This document shows, in pieces, positions 17,002-25,206 of a DNA stretch of 34,182 bases (the stretch's first letter is position 1; the number at the start of each line of letters is the position of its first letter). Origin of the DNA: Acidovorax sp. (GTDB lineage Bacteria; Pseudomonadota; Gammaproteobacteria; Burkholderiales; Burkholderiaceae_C); the NCBI RefSeq assembly GCF_027492855.1, contig NZ_JAPUDY010000106.1, positions 1-34,182 of the forward strand. Reading direction: 5' to 3'. Made by a program: the position numbers and the translations under genes. The notes under the pieces were generated by a model that was not told where the DNA came from, ran no database searches, and saw only the letters and a list, made by a program, of their open reading frames with translations.

Positions 17002-18039
17002 CTATGCCTGTTCAAAGCCGTCGAGCACATTGACGGCATTCGTCCCCAGCTCGGCAGCGGCATACCCGCCCTCCAGCACAAAAACGGTGGGCAGCCCCAG
17101 CCGGGCCAGCCGCTCGCCCAGCCGCGTGAAGTCGGCCGACGTGAGCGCAAAGCGGGAGATCGGATCACCCTCGAAGGCATCGAGGCCGAGCGAGATCACC
17201 AGCGCATCGGCCTGATAGCCCGCGATGCGGTGGCAGGCCTGCTCCAGCGCTGCGAACCAGGTGGCAGCGCTGGTGCCAGCAGGCAGCGGCAGATTCAGGT
17301 TGAAGCCTGTGCCCGGCCCCTCTCCCACTTCGTCCGCATGGCCCAGGTAGAACGGGTATTCCGTGCGGGGATCGCCGTGGAGGCTGATGAACAGCACGTC
17401 GTCACGATCGTAGAAGATGCTCTGCGTTCCATTGCCATGGTGGTAGTCCACGTCCAGCAAGGCCACACGCCGGGCGCCCTGGTTGCGCAGCGTCTGCGCA
17501 GCCACGGCGGCGTTGTTCAAGAAACAATAGCCGCCCATGAAATCGGGGCCTGCATGGTGGCCGGGCGGGCGTGTGCAGCAAAACGCCGCGCGGGCCCCTT
17601 GCGCCACGCGGGCCGCCGCGCTGGCGGCTGCATCTGCCCCAGCCTTGGCCGCGGCCCAAGTGCCTGCCGCCATGGGGGTGCCGTTGTCCATGGAATACAG
17701 GCCCAGGCGGGCCACAAAGTTCTCGGGCTCCACGTCGCTGCGCAGCGTGCGTACCGGCCACACAGAGGGAAAGGGCTGCAGCGCAGCGTTGGCCGGGTCC
17801 AGCGCCAGCCATTGCGGCCAGGCGGTCTGCACAAAGGCCAGGTAACGCGGAGCATGCACCTGGGCCAGCACGGGGCTGCTGTCCACGTCGGGTGCCAGCA
17901 GGCTGTGGCCGCGCTGGCGCAGCGCCTCTTCCACATAGTCCACCCGCGCGGGTTTCTCGAAACAGGGCACCCGCTCGCCACGGAAAAACTCGTGGGCCGG
18001 TGCATGCCCTTGGTGCAGGGGATTGTGAAAGGTGATCAT
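17002..18039 (-). CDS. Histone-deacetylase-family protein, acetylpolyamine amidohydrolase-like
   Basis: 345 residues, close to bacterial acetylpolyamine amidohydrolase (AphA, about 341-344). The zinc hydrolase motifs are complete: RPPGHHAG with H161-H162, GGYCFLNNAA, LDVDYHHGNGTQ with presumed zinc ligands D198 and H200, LGLDAFEGDP with the third Asp, and the final LEGGYAAAELG. The GPDFMGGYCFLNN form and the N-terminal HNPLHQGHAP...R signature favour the polyamine-type subgroup over histone-type. It would release acetate from acetylated polyamines or similar amines. It lies upstream of the FAD oxidoreductase in the same direction; a joint role in amine or acid catabolism is speculative. Confidence 0.9.
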   Translation of the reverse strand: MITFHNPLHQGHAPAHEFFRGERVPCFEKPARVDYVEEALRQRGHSLLAPDVDSSPVLAQVHAPRYLAFVQTAWPQWLALDPANAALQPFPSVWPVRTLRSDVEPENFVARLGLYSMDNGTPMAAGTWAAAKAGADAAASAAARVAQGARAAFCCTRPPGHHAGPDFMGGYCFLNNAAVAAQTLRNQGARRVALLDVDYHHGNGTQSIFYDRDDVLFISLHGDPRTEYPFYLGHADEVGEGPGTGFNLNLPLPAGTSAATWFAALEQACHRIAGYQADALVISLGLDAFEGDPISRFALTSADFTRLGERLARLGLPTVFVLEGGYAAAELGTNAVNVLDGFEQA

Positions 18040-18168
18040 GGAAGCAGCGCCTGCAAACGGTGGGGAATCACGCGGCGAGCCACCAGGCCGCCACAGAAAA
18101 TCAGCCCATCACTGTAGCGGCTTCACAAGGCACCGCCGCCGATTCATGCGCAGATGCGCAAGGCCATG

Positions 18169-18205
18169 AAAAAACCCCTGCAGACCAGAAATCTGCAGGG
18201 GTTTT
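18169..18205 (-). terminator. Terminator of the tRNA-Val pair
   Basis: A perfect 14-base stem pairs 18171-18184 with 18192-18205 around a 7-base loop. On the minus strand it ends in GGGG followed by six T (A-run 18169-18174 on the plus strand). It starts 5 bases after the CCA end of the second tRNA in transcription order. Confidence 0.92.
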
Positions 18206-18209
18206 GAAT

Positions 18210-18284
18210 TGGTGGGTGATACATGGATCGAACATGTGACCCCTGCCGTGTGAAGGCAGTGCTCTACCGCTGAGCTAATCACCC
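18210..18284 (-). tRNA. tRNA-Val (CAC), copy 1
   Basis: 75 bases with encoded CCA. The acceptor stem GGGTGAT/ATCACCC is perfect; the D-arm has GCTC...GAGC; the anticodon stem CTGCC/GGCAG holds loop TTCACAC, giving anticodon CAC (codon GUG). The T-arm has GTTCGATCC. It is identical over its whole length to the second copy, 129 bases away. The terminator follows directly. Confidence 0.97.
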
Positions 18285-18338
18285 GTCGCACACGCCTTAA
18301 CAAAACCAAGGCCGCTGCGCGAAAGTCCGTCAAAAGCG

Positions 18339-18413
18339 TGGTGGGTGATACATGGATCGAACATGTGACCCCTGCCGTGTGAAGGCAGTGCTCTACCGCT
18401 GAGCTAATCACCC
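18339..18413 (-). tRNA. tRNA-Val (CAC), copy 2 (upstream in transcription)
   Basis: 75 bases, sequence identical to the tRNA at 18210-18284, with the same CAC anticodon and encoded CCA. The 54-base spacer between the two is unrelated to the flanks. A -10-like CATAAT lies on the minus strand at 18435-18440, about 22 bases before the 5' end and just after the dnaQ stop, so the pair may have its own promoter. Confidence 0.97.
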
Positions 18414-18434
18414 GTGTCGCTGTGACAGCCTTCG

Positions 18435-18440
18435 ATTATG
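18435..18440 (-). promoter_or_regulatory. Possible -10 box for the tRNA-Val pair
   Basis: CATAAT on the minus strand, in the 37 bases between the dnaQ stop and the first tRNA. No good -35 hexamer is visible at 16-18 bases upstream, where dnaQ coding sequence begins, so this call is weak. Confidence 0.3.
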
Positions 18441-18450
18441 GCACAGCTTT

Positions 18451-19164
18451 TCAGGCCGGCTGAGATGTTCTCCAAATTGTTTTGCCGCCGCTGGCTTTGT
18501 CGATCTGCGTGAGCACCTCGGCGTGCGCCGCCTGCTCCTGCTCGCTGGCGCGCAGCACCGGCAGCGCCAGGCCGCGCAGATCGATGGCCGCCACTTTCGT
18601 GCCGTCGGCGCCATCCTGCGCATCGTCGGCGATAAGCAGCGCGTCCTGCCCGCGCGTGAGGTTGATGTACACATCGGCCAGCAGCTCCGCGTCCAGCAAA
18701 GCGCCGTGCAGAGTGCGGCCGGAGTTGTCCACGCCCAGCCGGTCGCACAGGGCATCGAGCGAATTGCGCTTGCCCGGATACATCTCCTTGGCCATGGCCA
18801 GCGTGTCGGTCACGCTCTCCACGTAGGTGCCAAAGGCCGGGCGGCCTGTCAGCTCCAGTTCCTTGTTCAGGAACCCCACGTCGAACGCGGCGTTGTGGAT
18901 GATGATCTCTGCGCCCTGCAGGTACTGCACGATGTCGTCCACCACCTCGGCGAACTTGGGCTTGTCCTTCAGGAACTCGTTGCTGATGCCGTGCACCTTC
19001 AGCGCGTCTTCGTGGCTGTCGCGGCCTGGGTTGAAGTACAGGTGCAGGTTGTTGCCCGTGAGCTTGCGGTTGAGCAGCTCCACGCAGCCCAGCTCGATGA
19101 TCCGGTCGCCGCCTTCGGCCGAGAGGCCGGTGGTTTCCGTGTCGAGAACGATCTGGCGGGTCAT
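18451..19164 (-). CDS. dnaQ: DNA polymerase III epsilon subunit (3'-5' proofreading exonuclease)
   Basis: 237 residues (E. coli DnaQ 243). DEDDh exonuclease motifs are complete: Exo I D8/E10 in LDTETTGL, Exo II in IIHNAAFDVGFLNKEL, and Exo III with the general base in RTLHGALLDAELLADVY. The C-terminal tail (about 180-237) is the flexible segment that binds the polymerase alpha subunit in the family. The start at 19164 gives MTRQIVLDTETTG, the normal N-terminus; a longer in-frame reading runs across the fdx-dnaQ spacer. It is 86 bases after fdx in the same direction, so read-through from the isc cluster is possible. Confidence 0.97.
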   Translation of the reverse strand: MTRQIVLDTETTGLSAEGGDRIIELGCVELLNRKLTGNNLHLYFNPGRDSHEDALKVHGISNEFLKDKPKFAEVVDDIVQYLQGAEIIIHNAAFDVGFLNKELELTGRPAFGTYVESVTDTLAMAKEMYPGKRNSLDALCDRLGVDNSGRTLHGALLDAELLADVYINLTRGQDALLIADDAQDGADGTKVAAIDLRGLALPVLRASEQEQAAHAEVLTQIDKASGGKTIWRTSQPA

Positions 19165-19202
19165 ACGTGCCCCCACACTCGGCACATCGTGTCTTCGCTG
19201 GC

Positions 19203-19230
19203 CCCCAAGGGGGTGCGAGCTTGCTTGGGG
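19203..19230 (-). repeat. GC-rich hairpin element in the fdx-dnaQ spacer
   Basis: CCCCAAG (19203-19209) pairs with CTTGGGG (19224-19230), and CCCCC-AA-GGGGG inside it gives an alternative tight stem. The surrounding sequence (about 19195-19250) reaches the fdx stop codon at 19251. No U-run follows, so it is not a standard terminator. I believe similar GC-rich spacers recur in Comamonadaceae, but no second copy is in this window. Confidence 0.45.
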
Positions 19231-19250
19231 CGGCCCGGCGCTGCGCTCAT

Positions 19251-19589
19251 CTAGTGATTCTCCTTGGCGTGGTTGATCGTGTATTTGGGGATTTCCACGG
19301 TCACATCGGTCTGCGCCAGGATGGCCTGGCACGACAGGCGCGATTGTGGCTCCAGGCCCCAGGCACGGTCGAGCAGGTCTTCTTCCTCTTCTTCGGCCTC
19401 GTTGAGCGAACTCAGCCCCTCGCGCACGATGACATGGCAAGTGGTGCAAGCGCAGCTCATGTCGCAGGCGTGCTCGATGTTGATGTGATTGTCCAGCAAT
19501 GCCTCGCAGATCGAGGTGCCTGCAGGCGCTGTGATTTCGGTGCCTGCGGGGCAGTATTCGGGATGGGGAAGGATTTTGATGACGGGCAT
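19251..19589 (-). CDS. fdx: ISC-type [2Fe-2S] ferredoxin
   Basis: 112 residues (E. coli Fdx 111). It supplies electrons for cluster assembly on IscU. The four cluster cysteines are C42, C48, C51 (HACDMSCACTTCHV) and C87 (LSCQ), spaced as in adrenodoxin-type ferredoxins. An acidic surface (NEAEEEEEDLLDRAWGLE, about 63-80) is typical for docking to IscS. The start at 19589 gives MPVIKILPHPEYCPAG, the family N-terminus. It is 40 bases after hscA in the same operon segment. Confidence 0.97.
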   Translation of the reverse strand: MPVIKILPHPEYCPAGTEITAPAGTSICEALLDNHINIEHACDMSCACTTCHVIVREGLSSLNEAEEEEEDLLDRAWGLEPQSRLSCQAILAQTDVTVEIPKYTINHAKENH

Positions 19590-19629
19590 GGGGAGTTTTT
19601 TCTTGTTAGAAGAGGTGCGTTCGGCGGGC

Positions 19630-21501
19630 TCAGAGGGTCTGCACGTTCTTGCCAGCCAGCGCCTGCTGGATGCCACGGTTCATGCGCTGGGCCGCAAAAG
19701 CTTCGGTGCCCTTGGCCAGGGCGTCGGTGGCGGCCTCGATGACGGCGGCATCATCGGCATCGCGTTGGTCGCGCAGGGCGACCATCAGCGCATCGATGGC
19801 GCTGCGCTCCTGCGCGCCCAGCACATCGCCATCCGCATCGAGCGCGCTTTGGGTGGCAATCAGCATGCGGTCGGCGTCCACGCGGGCTTCGACCACGGCG
19901 CGGGCTTTCATGTCCTGCGCGGCCGTGGCAAAGCCGTCCTGCAGCATGCGTGCGATCTGGTCGTCCGACAGGCCATACGACGGCTTCACATCAATGCGCG
20001 CCTCCACGCCGCTGCCCTGCTCCTTGGCGCCCACGCTCAAAAGGCCGTCGGCATCCACGGTGAAGGTCACACGGATGCGCGCCGCCCCTGCAGCCATGGG
20101 CGGGATGCCACGCAACTCGAAACGTGCGAGGCTGCGGCAGTCCTGCACCAAATCCCGCTCGCCCTGCACCACGTGGATCGCAAGGGCTGTCTGTCCGTCC
20201 TTGTAGGTAGTGAAGTCTTGCGCCTTGGCGGTGGGAATGGTCTCGTTGCGCGCCACGATGCGCTCCACCAGCCCACCCATGGTTTCGATGCCCAGCGACA
20301 GCGGAATCACGTCTAGCAGCAGCAGATCGCCCGCCGTGTTGTTGCCCGCGAGCTGGTTGGCCTGGATGGCGGCGCCCAGGGCCACCACCTCGTCAGGGTT
20401 GAGGTTGGTCAGGGGCGCCTTGCCAAAGAACTCGGCCACCGCGCGCTGCACCTGCGGCATGCGGGTAGAGCCGCCCACCATCACCACACCCTGCACGTCG
20501 TCGCGCGCCAGGTGGGCGTCGCGCAGCGCGCGGCGCACGGCAGCCATGGAGCGGGCCGTCAGCGCGGCCGTCACCGCCTCAAAATCCGAACGTTTAACGT
20601 CAAATTGGGCCTTAGCGCTTGATAGGCAAGCGCTAAATGCTACCAAATCAGTAGCAGTCAACGCCTCCTTGCAGGCACGGGCGGCCATGCGCACGGCCGA
20701 TTTGTCGGCCGGGGTGGTCGCCTGCAAGCCCAACTGCTCCAGCACCCAGTCGGCCAGCGCAGCGTCGTAGTCGTCGCCACCCAGGGCCGAATCGCCGCCC
20801 GTTGCGATCACCTCGAACACGCCCTGCGTGAGGCGCAGGATGGAAATATCGAACGTGCCCCCGCCCAGGTCGTACACGGCGTAAACGCCTTCGCTGGCGT
20901 TGTCCAGGCCGTAGGCAATGGCCGCTGCCGTGGGCTCGTTGATGAGGCGTAGCAAGTGAATGCCCGCAAGCTTGGCTGCATCTTTGGTGGCCTGGCGCTG
21001 TGCGTCGTCGAAGTAGGCGGGCACGGTGATGACCGCGCCGTAGAGGTCGTCGTTGAAAGTGTCTTCGGCCCGGTAACGCAGCGTGGCCAGGATCTCGGCG
21101 CTGACTTCGACAGGCGACTTGTTGCCATCCACCGTGTCGATGCTGACCATGCCCTGCGCGCCCGCATCACTGGCGGGAACGAAGTCGTACGGCAGCTTGC
21201 CCGCCTCTGCCACATCCTTCAGGCCCCGGCCCATGAAGCGCTTGACCGAGGCGATGGTGTTGCGCGCGTCCTGGGTCTGCGCGGCCACGGCGTCATGGCC
21301 GATCTGGCGCCCGCCGTTTTCGAGGTAACGCACCACCGAGGGCAGCAGCACCCTGCCCTGTGCGTCGGGCAGGCATTCAGACACGCCGTTGCGCACGGCG
21401 GCAACCAGGGAATGGGTGGTGCCCAGGTCAATACCGACGGCGATGCGCCGCTGGTGTGGGTCGGGAGACTGGCCGGGTTCGGAAATCTGCAAAAGCGCCA
21501 T
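19630..21501 (-). CDS. hscA: Fe-S cluster assembly chaperone HscA (Hsp70 family)
   Basis: Specialised Hsp70 that binds the IscU LPPVK motif and, with HscB, drives release of the nascent cluster. The 623 residues match HscA (616-622). Hsp70 signatures are [26 protein letters not shown] and [14 protein letters not shown]; the substrate domain includes [14 protein letters not shown]. The start at 21501 ([13 protein letters not shown]) matches the usual short leader; a longer in-frame reading overlaps hscB without support. About residues 282-299, in the second half of the ATPase domain, come from an in-frame AGCGCTT-type repeat containing a perfect 10-base stem. Gap to hscB is 71 bases. Confidence 0.97.
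   Translation of the reverse strand: MALLQISEPGQSPDPHQRRIAVGIDLGTTHSLVAAVRNGVSECLPDAQGRVLLPSVVRYLENGGRQIGHDAVAAQTQDARNTIASVKRFMGRGLKDVAEAGKLPYDFVPASDAGAQGMVSIDTVDGNKSPVEVSAEILATLRYRAEDTFNDDLYGAVITVPAYFDDAQRQATKDAAKLAGIHLLRLINEPTAAAIAYGLDNASEGVYAVYDLGGGTFDISILRLTQGVFEVIATGGDSALGGDDYDAALADWVLEQLGLQATTPADKSAVRMAARACKEALTATDLVAFSACLSSAKAQFDVKRSDFEAVTAALTARSMAAVRRALRDAHLARDDVQGVVMVGGSTRMPQVQRAVAEFFGKAPLTNLNPDEVVALGAAIQANQLAGNNTAGDLLLLDVIPLSLGIETMGGLVERIVARNETIPTAKAQDFTTYKDGQTALAIHVVQGERDLVQDCRSLARFELRGIPPMAAGAARIRVTFTVDADGLLSVGAKEQGSGVEARIDVKPSYGLSDDQIARMLQDGFATAAQDMKARAVVEARVDADRMLIATQSALDADGDVLGAQERSAIDALMVALRDQRDADDAAVIEAATDALAKGTEAFAAQRMNRGIQQALAGKNVQTL
20605..20655 (-). repeat. AGCGCTT-type repeat, copy F, inside hscA
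   Basis: On the minus (coding) strand it reads ATTTGGTAGCATTTAGCGCT. A perfect 10-base stem pairs TTAGCGCTTG (20612-20621) with CAAGCGCTAA (20627-20636). It is translated in the sense direction as about HscA residues 282-299. Confidence 0.78.
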
Positions 21502-21572
21502 GAAATTTCGAATCTCTACGTGGTGGAGCCCGCCATCACACAACCGGGCCCCAGGGGAAAAGCAAAACCGCT

Positions 21573-22091
21573 CTATTGTCCCAGTTGCTCTCGGCGACGC
21601 TCGATGTCGTCGGCAAATCGCGCAATGAACATGAGGGCTCTGACCTGGCGGGCCGCGCCCGCGTAGTCCTGTTGCTGGTCGATGAGCTGCCCGCATTGCG
21701 CCAGGGCGGCGCGGCGGGTTTGCTCAACGGTGTCATCCAACGCGTCGAGCTCGCTCTCGGCGCGGGCATCTTCGAGCGCCTCGCGCCACTCCATCTGCTG
21801 CATGAGGAAGGCGGCGGGCATGGCCGTGTTGTCCTCTGCACGAATGGGTGCACCGTGCAGCTCACACAGGTAGGCGGCGCGGCGCATCGGGTCTTTCAGG
21901 CGCTGGTAGGCCTCGTTGATGCGCACCGACCATTGCATCGCCACGCGCTGCGCGGCAGCGCCCTGCGCGGCGAACTTGTCGGGGTGGGCCTCGCGCTGCA
22001 GCTCTTTCCAGCGTGCGTCGATGGCGCTGCGCTCCTGCGCAAAGCGGCGCTCGAGGCCAAACAGTTCAAAGTCGTCTGATTGCAGGTTCAT
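21573..22091 (-). CDS. hscB: Fe-S assembly co-chaperone HscB (J-domain)
   Basis: 172 residues (E. coli 171). The N-terminal J-domain carries the essential HPD (EAHPDKFA, near 36-38), which stimulates HscA ATPase. The C-terminal three-helix part (about 95-172) binds IscU. It is the first gene after the 210-base interruption between iscA and hscB. The start codon lies 30 bases after the T-run of a strong terminator. No strong Shine-Dalgarno is seen before the start at 22091, so translation initiation may be weak. Confidence 0.96.
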   Translation of the reverse strand: MNLQSDDFELFGLERRFAQERSAIDARWKELQREAHPDKFAAQGAAAQRVAMQWSVRINEAYQRLKDPMRRAAYLCELHGAPIRAEDNTAMPAAFLMQQMEWREALEDARAESELDALDDTVEQTRRAALAQCGQLIDQQQDYAGAARQVRALMFIARFADDIERRREQLGQ

Positions 22092-22120
22092 GCGCGGGGA
22101 AATGGGGGCAGGAATCCAAG

Positions 22121-22155
22121 AAAAAAACCGCCAGCACGGAGCGCGTTGGCGGTTT
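22121..22155 (-). terminator. Rho-independent terminator between iscA and hscB
   Basis: AAACCGCCA (22147-22155 on the minus strand) pairs perfectly with TGGCGGTTT (22125-22133) around 13 bases. The stem is followed by a run of T (A-run 22121-22127 on the plus strand). It ends 30 bases before hscB, so most transcripts from iscR would stop here unless read-through occurs. No promoter for hscB was identified in the remaining space. Confidence 0.85.
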
Positions 22156-22189
22156 CACGGTGCGGCAGCTGCGGGCTCGCGGGCGCTAA

Positions 22190-22303
22190 AGAGCGGATAA
22201 CAAAACCCAGCGAAGCGGTTCTGGCTAGGCGCTGCGTCGCAGGCAGTACGAGTAGTACGACAAGACGCGGCAACGACGCCAGAAGGGTTTTGTTAGCCGC
22301 TCT
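22190..22303. repeat. Inverted-repeat element overlapping the iscA stop codon
   Basis: Terminal arms AGAGCGGATAACAAAACCC (22190-22208) and GGGTTTTGTTAGCCGCTCT (22285-22303) are inverted copies matching at 18 of 19 positions. The interior has imperfect dyads around GTACGAGTAGTAC and a second pair (TTCTGGC / GCCAGAA). The iscA stop (22302-22304, TAG) uses the last two bases of the element. About 114 bases; it looks like a MITE- or REP-like unit inserted at the 3' end of iscA. Confidence 0.75.
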
Positions 22304-22625
22304 AAACGCGGAAGCTCTCCCCACAACCGCAGCGGTCACGCTCATTGGGGTTGTTGAACTTGAAGCCCTCGTTGAGGCCTTCGCGCACAAAATCGAGCTC
22401 GGTGCCGTCGATGTAGGCCAGGCTTTTCGGGTCGATCAACACTTTGACGCCGTGGTTTTCAAACACGATGTCCTCGGGCTCGCTGTCGTCCACGTATTCG
22501 AGCTTGTAGGCAAGCCCGGAGCAGCCGGTCGTCTTGACCCCCAGACGCACGCCCAGGCCCTTGCCTCGGCGGGCAAGGTAGCGGTTGACGTGCCGGGCAG
22601 CGGCTTCTGTCAGCGTGATGGCCAT
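22302..22625 (-). CDS. iscA: A-type Fe-S carrier IscA
   Basis: 107 residues, exactly the usual IscA length. The three conserved cysteines are present in [10 protein letters not shown] and in RCGCGES near the C-terminus. It accepts or delivers Fe-S clusters (and possibly iron) from the IscU scaffold. The start at 22625 gives [20 protein letters not shown], with a GAGAG ribosome site; the longer in-frame reading overlaps iscU out of frame. It is 13 bases after the iscU stop. The stop codon is completed inside an inverted-repeat element. Confidence 0.97.
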   Translation of the reverse strand: MAITLTEAAARHVNRYLARRGKGLGVRLGVKTTGCSGLAYKLEYVDDSEPEDIVFENHGVKVLIDPKSLAYIDGTELDFVREGLNEGFKFNNPNERDRCGCGESFRV

Positions 22626-22638
22626 ATCTCTCAGTCGC

Positions 22639-23043
22639 TCAGGCAGCAGCAGTTGCCGTGGCCGTGTGCTTGGTCTTGTAGTCGAGCACGGCGGCCTTGA
22701 TGGCGTCTTCGGCCAGGATGGAGCAGTGGATCTTGACGGGCGGCAGGGCCAGCTCTTCGGCAATCTCGCTGTTCTTGAGGGCCGCCGCTTCGTCCAGCGT
22801 CTTGCCCTTGACCCACTCGGTCACCAGCGACGACGAGGCGATGGCCGAGCCGCAGCCGTAGGTCTTGAAACGCGCGTCTTCGATCACGCCCGTGGTGGGG
22901 TTCACCTTGATCTGCAGCTTCATCACGTCGCCACAGGCCGGAGCGCCCACCATGCCAGTGCCCACCGAATCGTCGCCCTTGTCGAACGAGCCGACGTTGC
23001 GGGGGTTTTCGTAATGGTCAACCACTTTTTCTGAGTAAGCCAT
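22639..23043 (-). CDS. iscU: Fe-S cluster scaffold IscU
   Basis: 134 residues. Conserved cluster ligands C37 (GAPACGD), C64 ([11 protein letters not shown]) and C107 ([10 protein letters not shown]) are present with the nearby D39. The HscA recognition motif LPPVK is at 100-104. It receives sulfur from IscS and passes clusters on with HscA/HscB. The start at 23043 has AGAGGT about 8 bases upstream. It follows iscS by 39 bases. Confidence 0.98.
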   Translation of the reverse strand: MAYSEKVVDHYENPRNVGSFDKGDDSVGTGMVGAPACGDVMKLQIKVNPTTGVIEDARFKTYGCGSAIASSSLVTEWVKGKTLDEAAALKNSEIAEELALPPVKIHCSILAEDAIKAAVLDYKTKHTATATAAA

Positions 23044-23082
23044 GATGTGTACCTCTTCAATTCTTCAAAAATCTTCCGGGAT

Positions 23083-24303
23083 TCAATGCGCAGCCCACTG
23101 GATGGTGCTGATGTCGATGCCGTCCTTGTACATCTCCCACAGCGGGCTCAGCTCGCGCAGGCGGGCCACGTTCTCGCGGATAGTGGCAATGGCGTAGTCG
23201 ATTTCTTCTTCGGTCGTGAAGCGGCCAATGGTCATGCGCAGGCTGCTGTGGGCCAGCTCGTCGCTGCGGCCCAGGGCGCGCAGCACATAGCTGGGCTCCA
23301 GGCTGGCCGAGGTGCACGCCGAACCCGACGACACCGCCAGGCCCTTGATGCCCATGATGAGCGACTCGCCTTCGACGAAGTTGAAGCTCATGTTCAGGTT
23401 CTGCGGCACGCGGCGCTCCAGGCTGCCGTTGATATAGACCTGCTCGATGTCTTTCAGGCCATTGAGCAAGCGCTGCTGCAGCGCATGCGCCTTGGCGTTG
23501 CTTTCGGCCATTTCTTCCTTGGCGATGCGGAAAGCCTCGCCCATGCCCACGATCTGGTGCGTGGGCAAGGTGCCCGAGCGCATGCCACGCTCGTGGCCGC
23601 CGCCATGCATCTGGGCCTCCAGGCGCACGCGGGGCTTGCGGCGCACATACAGAGCGCCGATGCCCTTGGGGCCATAGGTCTTGTGGGCCGTCATGCTCAT
23701 CAGATCGACGGGCAAGGTGGCCATGTCGATCGCCACCCGGCCGGTGGCCTGAGCACCATCGACATGGAAAAGAATGCCCTTTTCGCGGCACAGCGCGCCG
23801 ATGGCGGGGATGTCCTGGATCACGCCGATCTCGTTGTTCACGAAGAGCACGCTAATGAGGATGGTGTCGGGGCGGATGGCGGCCTTCAAGGCGTCCATGT
23901 TGACCAGGCCGTCTTCCTGCACGTCGAGGTAGGTGACTTCAAAGCCCTGGCGCTCCAGCTCGCGCATGGTGTCGAGCACGGCCTTGTGTTCGGTCTTGAG
24001 CGTGATGAGGTGCTTGCCCTTGCCCTTGTAGAACTGCGCCGCGCCCTTCAAGGCGAGGTTGATGGACTCGGTGGCGCCGCTGGTCCAGACGATTTCGCGA
24101 GGGTCCGCGCCGATAAGGTCGGCCACCTGCACACGCGCCTTCTCGACGGCCTCTTCGGCCTCCCAGCCCCAGGCGTGGCTGCGCGACGCGGCATTGCCAA
24201 AATGCTCGCGCAGCCAGGGGATCATGGCGTCCACCACGCGCGGGTCCACCGGGGTGGTAGCGCCGTAGTCGAGATAGATGGGGAAGTGCGGGGTCATGTC
24301 CAT
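23083..24303 (-). CDS. iscS: Cysteine desulfurase IscS
   Basis: PLP enzyme that converts cysteine to alanine and gives persulfide sulfur to IscU and other acceptors. The 406 residues match IscS (404). The PLP lysine is K208 in [10 protein letters not shown]; the catalytic loop cysteine is C330 in [17 protein letters not shown]. The N-terminus has [12 protein letters not shown] and the PLP-contact [11 protein letters not shown] is present. The start at 24303 is preferred; a 24-residue in-frame extension upstream is unlike the family. It lies 125 bases after iscR, a gap in which I see no clear signal. Confidence 0.98.
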   Translation of the reverse strand: MDMTPHFPIYLDYGATTPVDPRVVDAMIPWLREHFGNAASRSHAWGWEAEEAVEKARVQVADLIGADPREIVWTSGATESINLALKGAAQFYKGKGKHLITLKTEHKAVLDTMRELERQGFEVTYLDVQEDGLVNMDALKAAIRPDTILISVLFVNNEIGVIQDIPAIGALCREKGILFHVDGAQATGRVAIDMATLPVDLMSMTAHKTYGPKGIGALYVRRKPRVRLEAQMHGGGHERGMRSGTLPTHQIVGMGEAFRIAKEEMAESNAKAHALQQRLLNGLKDIEQVYINGSLERRVPQNLNMSFNFVEGESLIMGIKGLAVSSGSACTSASLEPSYVLRALGRSDELAHSSLRMTIGRFTTEEEIDYAIATIRENVARLRELSPLWEMYKDGIDISTIQWAAH

Positions 24304-24428
24304 GGCTGGCTCAGTAAAGGTATCTGGCTGGCAGATTTGCTTGCGAAAACTTGCAGGAAAAAGGTCAATATTCAAAGCAGACGTTCAGGGCCATGCCGAC
24401 CCCAGGGCCGGCACCAGCATCTCCAGCG

Positions 24429-24965
24429 TCAGGACTTCGCGAAAACGTTGCCCAGGGCAAACACCGAATTGGGGGCGTTTACGCGGATGGGCTTGACCAC
24501 AGGGGTCGTCGAGATGGCACGGCGCATCACGGGCTTGTCTTCAATCTGCACGCCCTTGGCGAGTTGCTCGTCCACCAGCTTTTGCAGCGTGACGGAATCC
24601 AGAAACTCCACCATGCGCTGGTTGAGCGACGCCCACAGCTCGTGCGTCATGCAGCGGCCAGCTTCGCCCAGGCAGTTTTCCTTGCCACCGCACTGCGTGG
24701 CGTCAATGGGCTCGTCCACCGACACAATGATGTCTGCCACGGTGATGTCAGCCGCCTTGCGGGCCAGGGTGTAGCCGCCACCGGGGCCACGGGTGGATTC
24801 CACCAGCTCATGGCGGCGCAGCTTGCCAAAGAGCTGCTCCAGGTAGGACAACGAAATCTGCTGGCGCTGGCTGATTGCGGCCAGCGTGACGGGGCCATTG
24901 TTCTGGCGCAGGGCCAGATCGATCATGGCGGTGACCGCAAACCGGCCTTTTGTGGTGAGACGCAT
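24429..24965 (-). CDS. iscR: Fe-S responsive transcription regulator IscR (Rrf2 family)
   Basis: 178-residue Rrf2-type winged-helix repressor that senses Fe-S status with its own [2Fe-2S] cluster and controls the isc operon. The N-terminal MRLTTKGRFAVTAMIDLA and the recognition region LSYLEQLFGKLRR-GPGGGY are typical. Cluster ligands are C92, C98, C105 and probably H108; the last loop is one residue longer than in E. coli (C92, C98, C104, H107). The C-terminal tail (about 145-178) is a variable extension. First gene of the isc cluster; autoregulation is expected from the family. Confidence 0.96.
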   Translation of the reverse strand: MRLTTKGRFAVTAMIDLALRQNNGPVTLAAISQRQQISLSYLEQLFGKLRRHELVESTRGPGGGYTLARKAADITVADIIVSVDEPIDATQCGGKENCLGEAGRCMTHELWASLNQRMVEFLDSVTLQKLVDEQLAKGVQIEDKPVMRRAISTTPVVKPIRVNAPNSVFALGNVFAKS

Positions 24966-25115
24966 TGCAAGCTCCTTGTGCTGAGGCTCGTTCGTTAAAG
25001 AAACTGCCTGCGCTGGCTAGTGGCCAACACCGGCACCGTCTCCGCCCCTTACTCCGCCCAGAAACCTGGCGCAGAGCCCTTCATCTATGGGCTTTGTTCT
25101 TGAGTGTTTTGTGCA

Positions 25116-25121
25116 AGTATA
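25116..25121 (-). promoter_or_regulatory. Candidate -10 box upstream of iscR
   Basis: TATACT on the minus strand, about 150 bases before the iscR start, within an AT-rich stretch (25090-25165). The -35 region is poor (CCGACA at 20 bases, ACAAAT at 17), which would fit a regulated promoter. I could not recognise a convincing IscR type 1 or type 2 site. The rest of the 24966-25206 gap shows nothing else I can name. Confidence 0.4.
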
Positions 25122-25206
25122 ACACGAAACCCCACCAGATTTGTCGGATTTAAAAACCAACCAGTCGCAATTTGCCCAGCAATGTATTTTCTCGGTGCGC
25201 TCGACC

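Noticed and set aside
16483-18117. 544-codon plus-strand frame opposite the FAD oxidoreductase and deacetylase genes
   Set aside because: Spans two real genes and their spacer on the other strand; composition is typical of an antisense frame.
18109-18411. 100-codon minus-strand frame with a duplicated peptide
   Set aside because: The duplicated peptide is the translation of the two identical tRNA-Val genes.
18210-18413. Possible two-unit CRISPR-like direct repeat
   Set aside because: The 75-base repeat folds as a complete tRNA with encoded CCA; there is no cas gene or further unit.
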